Shown here piece after piece: positions 10,022-21,343 of a stretch of 64,000 nt of DNA. The stretch covers positions 3,449,826 to 3,513,825 of the forward strand of contig NC_051439.1 in the NCBI RefSeq assembly GCF_001649575.2, given 5' to 3'. A program made the translations under genes and the position numbers. Under the pieces are notes generated by a model. It did not search any database. It was not told the origin of the DNA and saw nothing but the letters and a program-made list of their open reading frames with translations. Position 1 is the stretch's first letter; each line of letters starts with the position of its first letter. Source of the stretch: Kryptolebias marmoratus. Lineage: Eukaryota > Chordata > Actinopteri > Cyprinodontiformes > Rivulidae.

Positions 10022-13000
10022 CCCTCACAGAAGCTAGTGCCAGCTTGAAACATTTATCAAATTTGCTTTAAAAGCGTTATTTGAAACCACTGACTTGTCA
10101 GTTCTGGCAGCATGATGCAAAAAAAAGAATATAAGAAATGTTGTTTTGGGGGAAACTGAGGTACATGAATAATAAATGAGCCTCGGCTTGCCATGTTTGG
10201 CCCTCCTGCGCAAAGCAGGCTAATGGCTATTGATGTCTCTAGTTTCAAACAAATTGCTTCATATGAGAGCTCAATTCAAACGGAGAAAGAGTGGATTCCA
10301 GTGAAAAGGAGACGAGGGAATAAAATTATCTCTGAATATTGAGATGCACGCTTGGTCAGCCAGTTCTTTGTCCTGACAAGTATCAGGTACCAGCGGAATT
10401 AGCCCAATGTAAAATTAAGCTCGATCAAGCAAGGCCTTGAAACGTTCCCATGTCTCAATCCTTGTGAGAGGAAAGATGGATGAGGGAAACAACTGGAGCA
10501 GAGCCAGAAATTAACAGATGTGCTCACTGAAATCATGAGAAAGCGGTCTGGACTAAGTCACTGACATACATGGTGACACATACAGCTATATGTTTGTTTT
10601 TCTTTTCCAGATCTAACTAAGCACTTAATTATTTGAGTGCATTTCGTTAGCGAGGAGGCACGTGGGAAAAGAAAATTGGCGCAAATAAATTTGGCCCGTG
10701 TGATGTTGGTTTTGGCAGCAAGAAAAAAGCAAAGCCAGGAAATACAGATGGCAACCTATCTCCATTCTTCTGGTCTTTCTTTCTTTTTGTCTTTCTTTCT
10801 GTCTTTCTTCCTTTCTGTCTCTTCATTTTATCTTCTGTTTCTTTCCGGTTCTCTCAGACACATCATTAGACTAGAGGCTAATCCATTCTCCTCTTCCCCC
10901 TGTACCTTTGTCTCCTCATATTCAACTAACAGGCATGATTTAGGAATTATAGAATTAGGGCAGCACTCCCATCTCGACTAATGAGGAACGGCATGATAAA
11001 AGAGCTTGATCCTGAACGTACAATTTTGGTAGATTCTAATACGTGCTCACTGACTCTGTCTTTCTTTCTTTCACCACTTTCTTTTCTTTCTCTGTTCCCT
11101 TTCTTTTCTGTCTCACACACACATCCTCTGTGAAAAACCCGCACATTAAACCTTAGCTGTAATTACAGGGGAAATACTAATTTTTTGCTCTTCAAGCGCT
11201 GCTGGGTGTGGCGTGAAATTATGGCAGCAGGGGGAAGATATCTACGAAGCACCCCATGATCCGTAGACACACATGCAAAAACACACAGAAGTCCAGATGG
11301 TCTGTGTGTTATTGCTGAATAATGCATGTTATGTAGACTCTATAAAAGTTACATGGGCAGAGAGAGCGAGTCATCATTCAGGCACTATAGGCAGTTTAGT
11401 TAGGGCAGTTTTGTGCAGATTTGGAGCTGTGCATTGAATTTTCAGCTCATTGGTGTTTAGTTGTAGCTAAACACAAAAGGAAAGGCATTTAGGTGCAGTT
11501 ATAGAGGTAAAAACACTTGCCTTTCAGATATTGTTAGTTGATATCTTGGCTGGCTCTCTGCCTAGTATCTTTGCAGTCACCTTGAAAAGGCTTTTGTGGT
11601 TTAAAGCATAAAACTTGGGAATTACACAGCAGAATCAGCGCTAGAGGCTCAGATTTCAGAGTATCGCTCAGAAGGAGCACGTTGAAAAATATCTGTCATT
11701 CTGTCTTCATGTAAAATACTCNTAAATGCTGCACTCATGTGGGGAAATTGAGCAGTGCTTCTTTTTTTTCTCTCTCTCTGGAGTCATAAAAGTTATACAG
11801 AAATATAGAAATAAGTGAACTCGTGGGAAATAAGCAGCAGAGAAAATGCAACAAGGAAAAGAAGGGAAACAAAAACTAGAAATAATTTAAAAAGTGACAT
11901 TAAATCAAGAAATTTCAAAAGGATTTCAGTAAAATAAAATTCTATTTTAAATAATTTTAGAGGATTCATAAAAATGAAGAATATAGGGAAAACAATACAT
12001 AAATAAATACAGTTTTGAAATTAAAAGTACTCATTGCAATGTCATGAAGATTGACAAAATGAATCATAAACTAATAAACTTAATCTGCACAATATTTTTC
12101 TCATATTGTGTCTTTAAATTAAAAATTTGTAAGTAACTCTTTGTAACCAACTACAATTTGTGTGTGTGTTTTTTACATTAAAAAGAGCCAGAGTGACTGA
12201 AAATAGGTCATATATTAAGTTTACCGGTCTAGCAGAAGTTTGACAAAAGCTATGTGTGTTTAAATGCTGAACTGTGTTTTTATGGAGCTCCACTGTCTTA
12301 CTTGATCCCTGATATTTATTCTTGACAGTCCTTACTTTCTCTTTCTCTGCTTTTTGTGTTTAGCAGCAGATTCACGTTTATATTTCCACCTAAATGTCTC
12401 TGAGATTCTACGCTTGTCTGATTCCACCGTATATGTTTACCTACACAGACTACAGCCAGCCTACCAAAGGGTATGTGACTCACGCTTTCATAAAGGCTTT
12501 CGTCAGATTCAGCCAAGTGATTTGTTTACATTGAGTGAGGACCCACATTTCAAAAATTGCATTTGATATGTCTGGAAAACTACTAAAGTAAACTTTTTCA
12601 AACTGTTCCATTTATAGTATATCAGAATAACCTTTTTTAATGTCTGATTTCAATCTTTGAAATGAGTAGCTTTAAACAAAAGACAAAAAATAAAGAAACT
12701 AAATGATTAAAAATAAGATAAATAAAGATAAAAATAAAAAAGATAAATTAAATAAAAACAAATTATGACAAATAAATAAATCATTACAGTTTAAAATGCA
12801 ATACAGACATTAATTTTTTGCCATATTTTAATGTGCAATAAATTTCTCAAACTTTTTATTGGGCCATTTATTTATTTATTTTTATTTATTATTTTGGCGG
12901 TTCTGGTCTTCCATACATTTGACAGGACGTGCCTACTAGCATGTGCTACGTTCAAGTACTCATCTCATTGCATCGTTTCTCTCAATTAATTTAAATAATT

Positions 13001-13290
13001 TTCCTGAAAACACACACAACTTCACACAATGTTCTATTATGAAAATAAATTCCGTGTTGGTTTGTCAAATTAAATAAGCATTTAAAAAGTTAGCAATATA
13101 CAAAACTATTTTTGTTATTTTACATGTTTTCATGTACCTCTTACTGAAATACCGTAGAGTGCAAATGAGGTATGGATCCCAAATTTTAAGGCATGAAAGG
13201 ATTATTTATAGGTTAATGTCGGCATTATTTCAAATGCTATTACATTACAGTAAAGTTCACGTAAAAACTTTTAAAACGTCTCCCTGTGGG
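10022..13290. other. Intergenic region between efna2 and snap23
   Basis: No genes were recognised. 10050-11250 is non-repetitive and holds several homeobox-type sites, including the palindrome CTGTAATTACAG at 11157-11168, and could be regulatory. A pyrimidine tract of CTTT units lies at 10773-10822. 12690-12790 is an A-rich low-complexity run. One undetermined base stands at 11722. Confidence 0.5.
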
Positions 13291-13294
13291 GATA

Positions 13295-13600
13295 TACGCT
13301 ATTTACGACGACACGTGAAAGCACCAACCGACATACTTTCACATTTCCTCAGACGGCGGAGTCAGTGGAGGAATTCGGGACTAACCTGTCCAAGTTTACA
13401 TACCGTGACACGAAGGAGGAGTTGTGAGGTCACTTCTGTCTCAAGAGGGGTTAACAGTAAGTATTGACTGTCTTAATAAGTCTCTCTTATTGTTTTCCTC
13501 CCAGTATAGTTTGGGTGGTGTCGTTAGCTAGTTGACAGGGAAGCGGAACTAACCACTAGCAAGCTAGCAGCACGTTAGCTAAGTTGCTCTCAGAGGATTT
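13295..13600 (+). promoter_or_regulatory. Probable snap23 promoter region
   Basis: CpG dinucleotides cluster here (for example ATACGCTATTTACGACGACA at about 13293-13312 and GACGGCGGAG at about 13353-13362) in otherwise CpG-poor, AT-rich DNA, directly upstream of the first exon. A consensus-like donor ACA|GTAAGT at 13457 may mark an alternative first exon. No clear TATA box was seen. Inferred from position and base composition only. Confidence 0.4.
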
Positions 13601-13646
13601 ATTTCCAATAACAACTCTTCAAGGCAACTTCAACAGTTTGGAAGAT
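13500..13646 (+). other. snap23: snap23 first exon (5' UTR; 5' end uncertain)
   Basis: The exon ends GGAAGAT|GTAAGT, a perfect donor at 13647, and is followed by the first long intron to the acceptor TTTCAG at 21228. The final two bases AT join the G of exon 2 to make an ATG in frame with the coding sequence. Where transcription starts is not visible. Confidence 0.5.
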
Positions 13647-15059
13647 GTAAGTAAACTTCAGTAAACTGTTTTCTCTTTCGTTCATTTTAAAATGAAATGA
13701 AGTTATAAGTTTCGGACTTGAGTTCATAACTTTTTGTTAACTTGGGTGTGTTGTGACTTCCCTGGTTCGAACTGCGTTTGAGTGCTTTTTGGGTTAATAT
13801 TTGCCTTTTTCAGCTGAACATCACTTGTTTCTCAGGTGACCTCTGTCTTCACTGTGCTCATGTTCAATTTATTTTTCTTGAGACATAACTTTCTGCCAGG
13901 TGCGTGGATACTGCATTGCTTCCATTTAAATGTGACAGCGGAAATGATTATAAAACAAAACAAATCAAAAAACCCAGTTTGAACCACAGTTGTATCAGCT
14001 GTAAACCAAGAAAAAAACCCCATCATGGTTTAGGTTTTGACTGTAAAGGGTGATGTCATAGGCCAGCTTGTTTGTTTTTGCTTACAAGTGATATATTTCT
14101 CAGTCCGCTTAAGCATATCTTCTATCTTTTCTAAAAAACAAAGAGTGCTGTTCTGATTGAAACCAGGTTATAACAAGCAAAAAGGCTGGACACGTAAGAA
14201 AAAGAGTTTGAATTCAACGTGACTAGAATAAAAAAAGACGCCACTGCTGCAGTAGGATCTGGAAGAACAGGTTTGGGCAGAAGAACAAGAAATGTTTTCC
14301 TGTTGGGGAGTTATTGTTTTTACCACTCTCTGTTGTTGCTGTGAACTTTCTACAACATGGTCCTTAAGTATTTTGCTGAAAACTTTCCACATTTGCTTTT
14401 GAATTCATTTGGTGTCACATTTATGTACTTAGATATAATATTGTCCTTATTTAAAATGGACTGCATGAAAACCAAGATGGTTTTTTTTGTAAATCTAGTA
14501 ATTGTTTAGTTTAATCTTTTCTTTGAGATATGAGATTTAATGCAATATCTTGCTACACACAAGTCTGTTTTTTATTATCTTTCAGTGTTATTATCTGTCA
14601 CAGTTAATAGATGTCTGATTGTCATTATCTGAGGTGTATTTAATAATAACCTTCACAGCTATTAAATTTGTTTTCACACGCTTTTGTAAAATCAGCTGGA
14701 TAAAACTACCAAATGTCACATTTCCATTTAATTTCCCACATGTGGTTTTCTGTTTTTTTCCCTCTATCGCTAAATGTTTGCCGCAAGGTTTTTCTAATAT
14801 TCAACCAATTATCATTTACTTCATAGATTTAGGTCAATAGACAAAACACCAGTAAGCATCACCTGCATTGGATTTGCAACAAATATGTGTATTTAAAAGA
14901 TACTAAGATCTCTGATTTAAAACAAAGAGATATTTGAATAAAAATGATCACTGACATTTTGAGGGCAGTGAATTAGGTGCTAAAATTATCAGTGCCCTTA
15001 GAGACATGTAAACTGCCCACCACAGAATGGTAAAGTGAAGAAAAATGTTTTTGCCTGTG

Positions 15060-15935
15060 TGTGTGTGTTAGCAAAAAATATAGACAAATTTTAATCAAAC
15101 TCTCAAAATTATCTTTGGATGTACATCTGCAACTGGTCAACCTTTGGAGTCAACATGATTCAAGATGGCTGCCACAACCAACTGACCTTAAAAGACACAT
15201 AATGGATATAATTTTATCAGTTTCACTGATGTTTACGTAAAATTTGATGTAGTAGTAGCTGAGACTGATCCCTAACAGATTTTTGTTAAAATTTTGTTAT
15301 TAACTGTTTGAGGTCTACCCTGTCAGCAAAAAATCTCATGAATCCCTGGACGGATTTTAATGAAACTCTCAGAATGTAATCACTGGATGCACTTCTACAA
15401 ATGATTAACTTTTGACGTCAAACACCTTTCAAGGTGGCTGCCACAGCCTGCTGACCTTTAAAGACACAAATATGACTATAACTCAGTCAGTTTCACAGAT
15501 ACTGAGCTAAAATACTGTGTGATTGAGGATGTGTTGCAAATGACTTTCAGCTACAAAGTGCTACTTATTGCAAAAGGAGTCATCCCTTGTTGCCTTTTAG
15601 GAAAACATCATTTAGAAGTATTCATTGGATGTACACCTACAACTGATTAACTTTAAAAAGACAAACCAATTTAAGATGGCCACCATAGCTAATCCAACAT
15701 TAGCCAATGTAAAAGTAGCTGTAACTCAGTCAGTTTTACAGATATTTAGTTAAAACTTGATGTTGTAGTACCTAAGAGTCACAATACATACTCTGAGCTT
15801 CACATTGTTACAACATTGTTTACAAGATTTGACCAAAACAGATACAACTCTATCCTATTCATCATAAGATGACCTTAGTTTAAAACACCTACATGAAAGG
15901 TGGTGGGTGATATGCATTCCTTTAAGGACATTCTT
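15060..15935 (+). repeat. Tandem-monomer dispersed repeat: three monomers plus tail
   Basis: Three diverged head-to-tail units begin near 15067, 15321 and 15596. Each has 'agcaaaa...', 'ttttaatgaaactctca', 'gatgtacatctacaact', 'caagatggctgccac' and 'cagatattgagctaaaa' in that order. A tail follows (GTGGTGGGTGATATGCATTC at about 15901-15920, then a weak hairpin). The same order of blocks is seen at ten other places in the window. Confidence 0.7.
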
Positions 15936-17224
15936 TAATTTCTGTTGTTTGCAGCCTCTAAGAGTATGTTTAAATCAATTCAGTGTTATAAAGTTACAGT
16001 TCCATTTTTACATGTTGAATAATCAACCAGAGAAAAAAAAATGTTACCAAAAAAGTGTGCTCTGCCACCTCCAAATTACAGAGTCAAACAACACAGTCGC
16101 CTGAACTAACTGACAAGTACATTATCCGTTTTCCATCTCATTTTTTCCCTGCTGTGGGTTTGACAGGTTTCCTGAAGTCCAGAGGTTATTTGCAAAACAG
16201 GAAAAATGTCCCTTGAACTTTACAGGAAAATGTTCTGACAACGAACGGATGAAACAGAATAGTGGATAAAGCTGTACTTCCTCAATGTTATAAAAAAAAA
16301 ACTTTGTGCTTGGAACAAAAGAAAAAAGTAAGCTTTGTTTTCATGTTGGCTTTTTTTCTTCCCGTAATGCCAGTTTTTCTGTATGAGAGAGATGCCTAAA
16401 TCTTTGACAATCTGGCTCTCATGTTACCTTAAGTGCTAACACCTGTCTGAAACTGCTTTTGTGTGTAGTGTGATACTGACTTTATGAAGGTCACTGAATA
16501 GATCTCATCTAAACTGTTGTCATTACTCATTGTGCCATCAGAGTGATCATGTTATCACTTGGCACATGTTTCAAAAACCACACCTATTACTGAAGAGCTC
16601 AGAGTGGTTTCTGAATTGGGGAACTACCCAGACAGCTTAACATTTGCTACCTCCCGCTTTGCTATTTGAGAGGTTTGACCAAAATGGCTGTCATTGCTCA
16701 AGCCTGCTTCTCTGCTTTACTGAGGTCGGCACATCTGAATGTTGATGTGAACACAGTCTGCATTGAGCTCTCATACAATGATTAAGTGTGCTCGGAGTTG
16801 ATCAGCAGGCAGATGTTGAGTCACTAAACTGTTTGTGACGTAGGCTTCAAGCTTGGACAGTTTTGTAGAGATTTCATGATTGACACTGGGACTTTTCATG
16901 CACCAGTCGAGGACTCAAAGTTGGACTTCATTTGCATTTCAATTTCACCATATCTAACCTTCTTTTGTTAGTGAGCATCAAAGCAAATATTTTCCAAAAA
17001 TTAGGGATTTCTTTATGTGTCACATCTGTTGCACAGAAGATATCTGTAAAGACAGCAATAAGCAGGTAAACTTTATCTTAAAATCACATTTGTTGCCTCG
17101 GTTTCCATGATAAATTGCACATCATGCAAATATTCTGTTGTGCTAAACACATTTCTTCCAACATTTTGAAGAGCTTTTAATCACTCAGCTATTAACGCAT
17201 TAAATTTTAGTTCATTGTCTGTAA

Positions 17225-17465
17225 AAGTAATACCATTTATGTGTTTTTTATTTTTGTTTGTTTTGTTTCTCATTTTGCTGTGGCAGCCATCTTGAACCAG
17301 GTTCTCCTAAAGTTAAAGATTTGTAGATGTACGTTCAGTGATTATTTTTGGAAAGTTTCATTAAAGTTCATCCAGTGGTTCATGGGATATTTTGGTAACA
17401 GACTAATAAATGAATACACAGACACAAGCAAAAGCAGTTTCGGCTTCCTTTTGCTTCTCTGCAGT
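17225..17465 (-). repeat. Tandem-monomer family, single monomer, reverse
   Basis: GTGGCAGCCATCTTGAACCA (17281-17300), then GTTCATCCAGTGGTTCATGG (17367-17386) and gggatattttggtaacaga, which is the complement of the family blocks. Confidence 0.65.
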
Positions 17466-18135
17466 GTGCAAAAAAAATAATTGGTGTGTAAGATGAAGCT
17501 CACAAAAAGCATCCTAAAAATAGTCCAGAATGATGTGCAAAATTAAACAAACAGAAGTTGAGCTGACAGAGCAGAAATTATTTGAATAATTAAAACTTTA
17601 CAAAGCACAAGGAGAGCTGCCTTGAAAAGACTAACACAATGCACAACAAGAGTCTCAATATGTACCCTTTTTATTTACCAAAATAAAAAACTACATGTTA
17701 CAGAATATGATCAATGACATTTTGCCCCCCTACAGTACTGTTGTGTTTGTACTCATCCAAAGCTTTCATTATTGATGTCTCTCAGCACAAAGATGTACAT
17801 GGATTTCTTCATCACCCAAAAAAACATGCCGCTCACACCCCTCCTGTGCTGATCCACCTCCACTGCAGCCTTGGAGCCTACGTGTGTGAGTCGGGTGTAA
17901 TAGTGGGATTAATGTGCAAAACATGTCAACATAATGCAACCAGGATTAGAATAATACACACCTCCTAATGTTATCCTCAAATTCTGCCTTTTTCACAATA
18001 AAGTAATCAGAAAATTCAGTTTACATGGCAGTATTTTTTTAGCCAGTGTAAGTAGTCAATAATGATTTATTGAAGAGTTTGAAAACATAGTGGACAAAAA
18101 TGATTTAGCCTAATTCTTGTTCGTTCTTTTTACTG

Positions 18136-18461
18136 TCTGTTAGCAAAATATCAAAAGAACTATTGGATTTATGTTTAAGAAGCATTCAGAAACTAATCAT
18201 TGTATGTACATCCACAGCTGATTTATATTTGAAGCCAACCTGAAGTCTGAAGTCACCACAGCTTACGGATCTTAAGAAATCGCACAAATGACTGCATCTA
18301 AATCAGCTGCCATAAAAATTTGATCTGATTAGAAGAAGAATCATTCTAAATGCTGAGCATGACATCTTGTGATATCTTTTGAGATTGTGCATAATGTTAA
18401 AAAGTTTGACAAAGCAGCTACAATTTCTCAACTTAAGATGAGCTCAGTCTAAAACTATGTT
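18136..18461 (+). repeat. Tandem-monomer family, 5' part of an interrupted copy
   Basis: Starts TCTGTTAGCAAAATATC and runs to 'agatgagctcagtctaaaacta', where it breaks off. The expected tail resumes at about 19538, so other DNA lies between. Confidence 0.6.
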
Positions 18462-19537
18462 TACACATAACTGTTCTCCTGAGAATGTTGCACATTTTCT
18501 GATGAGTTGGAAAAGGGTACACACTTACACGGTAATCCTGTACCTGTTAAATCCGCTGCAGGCCCCTGCTATTTGCCATTGTTACTGCTGTTGATCTACT
18601 CTCGCTGCTGCTGTCTGTAGTGCGCATGTTTTACACGTTGCGTTTTCCTGTATATAACAGGGAGTAACCAAAAAGTTCCACTCTGAGACCTGTGTTTAAA
18701 AGCTTGGTTGTCAGAAAATCTGATCGCTGTTGTTGTGTAAATGAACTGCCAAATCGCAGCAATAATGTTTCAGTTTCACTGCAAAACAGCATTGTGTAAA
18801 CTGCCCCTAAGGTTCTGTTTACTTGAGAGCAATCTCTAAAAACGTTAGTGTTTTTTTTCAGTGCTTATTGTGATGAATCAACAAGAAAAAAGCATGTTTA
18901 CATTGACATGGCTATGTTCATCTAATCTGTTGTTGTTTACGTCCCAGGCAGGGTTGCCAGATAGGAAATGACAAACTATGGTACTGTTGTTTTAAAATTA
19001 TTGTATTTTGACCCAAACTATAGGTGCTGTGTGAGGTGCACTTTCTCAGACGGGAGAGGTTGTAAGGTTGTGTGTTGATATTGGCCAACTTGTGCACAGA
19101 AAAGGATGGGGACGACTCTAAAACGGTCTTATATAAATGGTAAATATAGTATATCTGGCAACACTGATGCCAGACTTTCAACTAGATGTGCAGGCAGTCT
19201 AGAGCATGTAAACAGCTATGTCCAAAATGACAGTGAGTTTGGGTTGCTGCTACATGTTTAGAAGGGTGAGTTGCACAAACAGCACTTTATCTGCCACTTT
19301 TACTATTGCTCATCTACTCGCACAAGTGTAGAAAATCTAATGGTTGCTGCCTTCAATAGTGCACAATTTCACTTGTCTAGGGAGATTTTCCCAAATACCT
19401 CTACTCTGAGACCTGGATTCAAAATGCTTCAGTTTTGTAGAAAACAATGTCCGGTGTGTACACGAACAGCCGGACCGCTGCAGAAAAGCTACGGTTTCCA
19501 TCAAAATTGACATTGTGTAAACTGGGCATTAAATTGG
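18462..19537. mobile_element. Insertion within a repeat copy; candidate non-autonomous DNA element
   Basis: About 1.07 kb begins TGTTTACACATAACTG and ends ATTGTGTAAACTGGGCATT, so both ends carry an inverted GTTTACACA/TGTGTAAAC motif. Inside, a block with 'ccaaaaagttccactctgagacctg' (about 18669-18693) is echoed at about 19390-19415, suggesting two related halves. No coding sequence and no clear target duplication. Confidence 0.5.
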
Positions 19538-19596
19538 CATGAAAGGTGGTGTGTGGTATGCGTTTCTTCAAGGAATGCTAGGTCTTTAATTAGAGG
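19538..19596 (+). repeat. Tandem-monomer family, tail of the interrupted copy
   Basis: GGCATGAAAGGTGGTGTGTG and then TTCTTCAAGGAATGCTAGGT, the family's tail. Confidence 0.6.
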
Positions 19597-19839
19597 TAGA
19601 CAGATCTTTCAGTCGATGGATTTTAATTGGCTATTATTTGCCAATTTTTTTTACAAGTGGCAATCTGTAATGCCTGTCCATACTTAATCATATAACAGCT
19701 TACTGTAGCCCACAGTGAGAAGGCTCTTCTGTGTGTATAATTTTTGAAGTGTGCTAGCCCCTAGTTGTTAAAGATGTTTTGTTTGTTTTTTTAAGTTAAG
19801 CAATATTGTTATATTTTGTTAAATTGAAAATACACAATG

Positions 19840-19860
19840 CCCCCCCCCCCNNNNNNNNNN

Positions 19861-19894
<34 letters not shown>
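19840..19894. repeat. C run, 10-N gap and (CA)17 microsatellite
   Basis: Eleven C (19840-19850), ten N (19851-19860), then (CA)17 at 19861-19894. The gap size is a placeholder. Confidence 0.9.
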
Positions 19895-19898
<4 letters not shown>

Positions 19899-21286
19899 CA
19901 ATTTGGCCGTCAGCTGCTCTGATTTCTAAACATCAGTAGAAAAACTTATATTGATTGACTTCTACTTTTAATTCCCTTTGTTTTAGCTTAGCGATCACAC
20001 TTTGTATGGTCTTTATTTTAAACTTTCAACAACTGTAGTCTTTCCCTCTAAAGTATTTAGAAAGTTGAGTTGCTAACATTCGGTCTTGAGGCTTATTTCT
20101 GTGTCACAGTCTGCATGACAGGATTTGTGATTTTTACTAGCCTCACTTTAGCTAAACATAACACACTGTGTGAGTAAGCATTCTGCGTGTGTTCAGTCTC
20201 ATACTGCTCCTTTTAAAGCTGGGTCAAAAAAGCCTGCTTTGTTTAAGCTTTGCATTTTTCTTTCCCTTTTGATATGGGTAAAATAAGAGCCGAGTAAACT
20301 CCAATTTATCTGTGTTGCCTTGAAAGTTCTTTTTCATTGTATGCGTTTCACATTTTGAATAATATGCAGCTTGGCGAGTGACTTGTGCCGCAAAACAAGT
20401 CACATCTGGCAGCCTCCTGTAAGATGATATTTGAAGATTCTGGTGATATTCAAATTATAAAGTGAACACTGGACCAACTGTTTTGGGGATTATAAAGAGT
20501 GCCATTCCTTCTGAATAGAAATACACAGCATAAATAAGAATTTAAGGCATGTAGTTTTATAGAATAGAAGCATTCTTATGATTATTTTTTTATACGAAAA
20601 AACCATCCAAGACATTTTTTTTAATCCAGCTGTAAACTAATCCAATTCTCATGTGATGAGACAAAAATGAAGTGCATCCTGGCATTTTAAGATTTCTGAC
20701 CATGTGTTTTGTGCTCTTATCTTCTTAATAATTAATGCCCACACAAAAGTGAGACATCAATCAATAAATCATCCAGCTTGTTCACTGGCAGATATTGATG
20801 TACGGTGGATATATTTGTATCAGCATACATGTCAGCTGATATGTTGTGGGATGTTTTTGTGAAAATGGCAGAGGTCGAGTAAATTTTAGTTCATATAACA
20901 ACTTTCTTTCGATTACAGTTTTTCTATTTCTTTTTTCTTTTAGTGAATACTCATATTTGTTTTGTTACCTGAGAAAAGTTAGGCTTAATGTTTTTGGACT
21001 ACAAAACTCTAGGAGTTCTAAAATAAAATGTAAACTTTTATTGACTGATTTCAAAATAAAAAAAGAACATTTTCTGTTATCAAATGCAGAATTTAATTAA
21101 CCAGTGGGTGTTTAAATCTACAAGATGCTATTTTTTGTTCATTATTATTATTTGATCGTCAGTCAAGAATTTTGATGCCATCTGTCAGGATACTATTTAC
21201 CAACTTGTGAACTTTACCTCTGTTTCAGGCCACAGAATATTGAGCTCGGTGCCACGGGAGGAGCTGCCAAACAGGACGCCAGCAAC

Positions 21287-21343
21287 ATGGAAGACATGAG
21301 CGTGGAGCAAATGGCTGTAAGAGCCAACCAAGTGACAGATGAG
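21287..21343 (+). CDS. snap23: snap23 coding exon 1
   Basis: Encodes [19 protein letters not shown] and ends in phase 0 at GAG|GTACAC. The exon itself begins at 21229, after TTTCAG. 21229-21286 is either 5' UTR or N-terminal extension. Confidence 0.93.

Larger units (their letters stand above)
13647..21228 (+). other. snap23 intron 1
   Basis: Holds tandem-monomer repeat copies at 15.1, 17.2 and 18.1-19.6 kb and the microsatellite/gap at 19.85 kb. No other gene was recognised. Confidence 0.6.

Noticed and set aside
13132..13467. 111-codon + strand frame before snap23
   Set aside because: No family match. It lies in the CpG-bearing promoter region and cannot join the snap23 frame without a stop.
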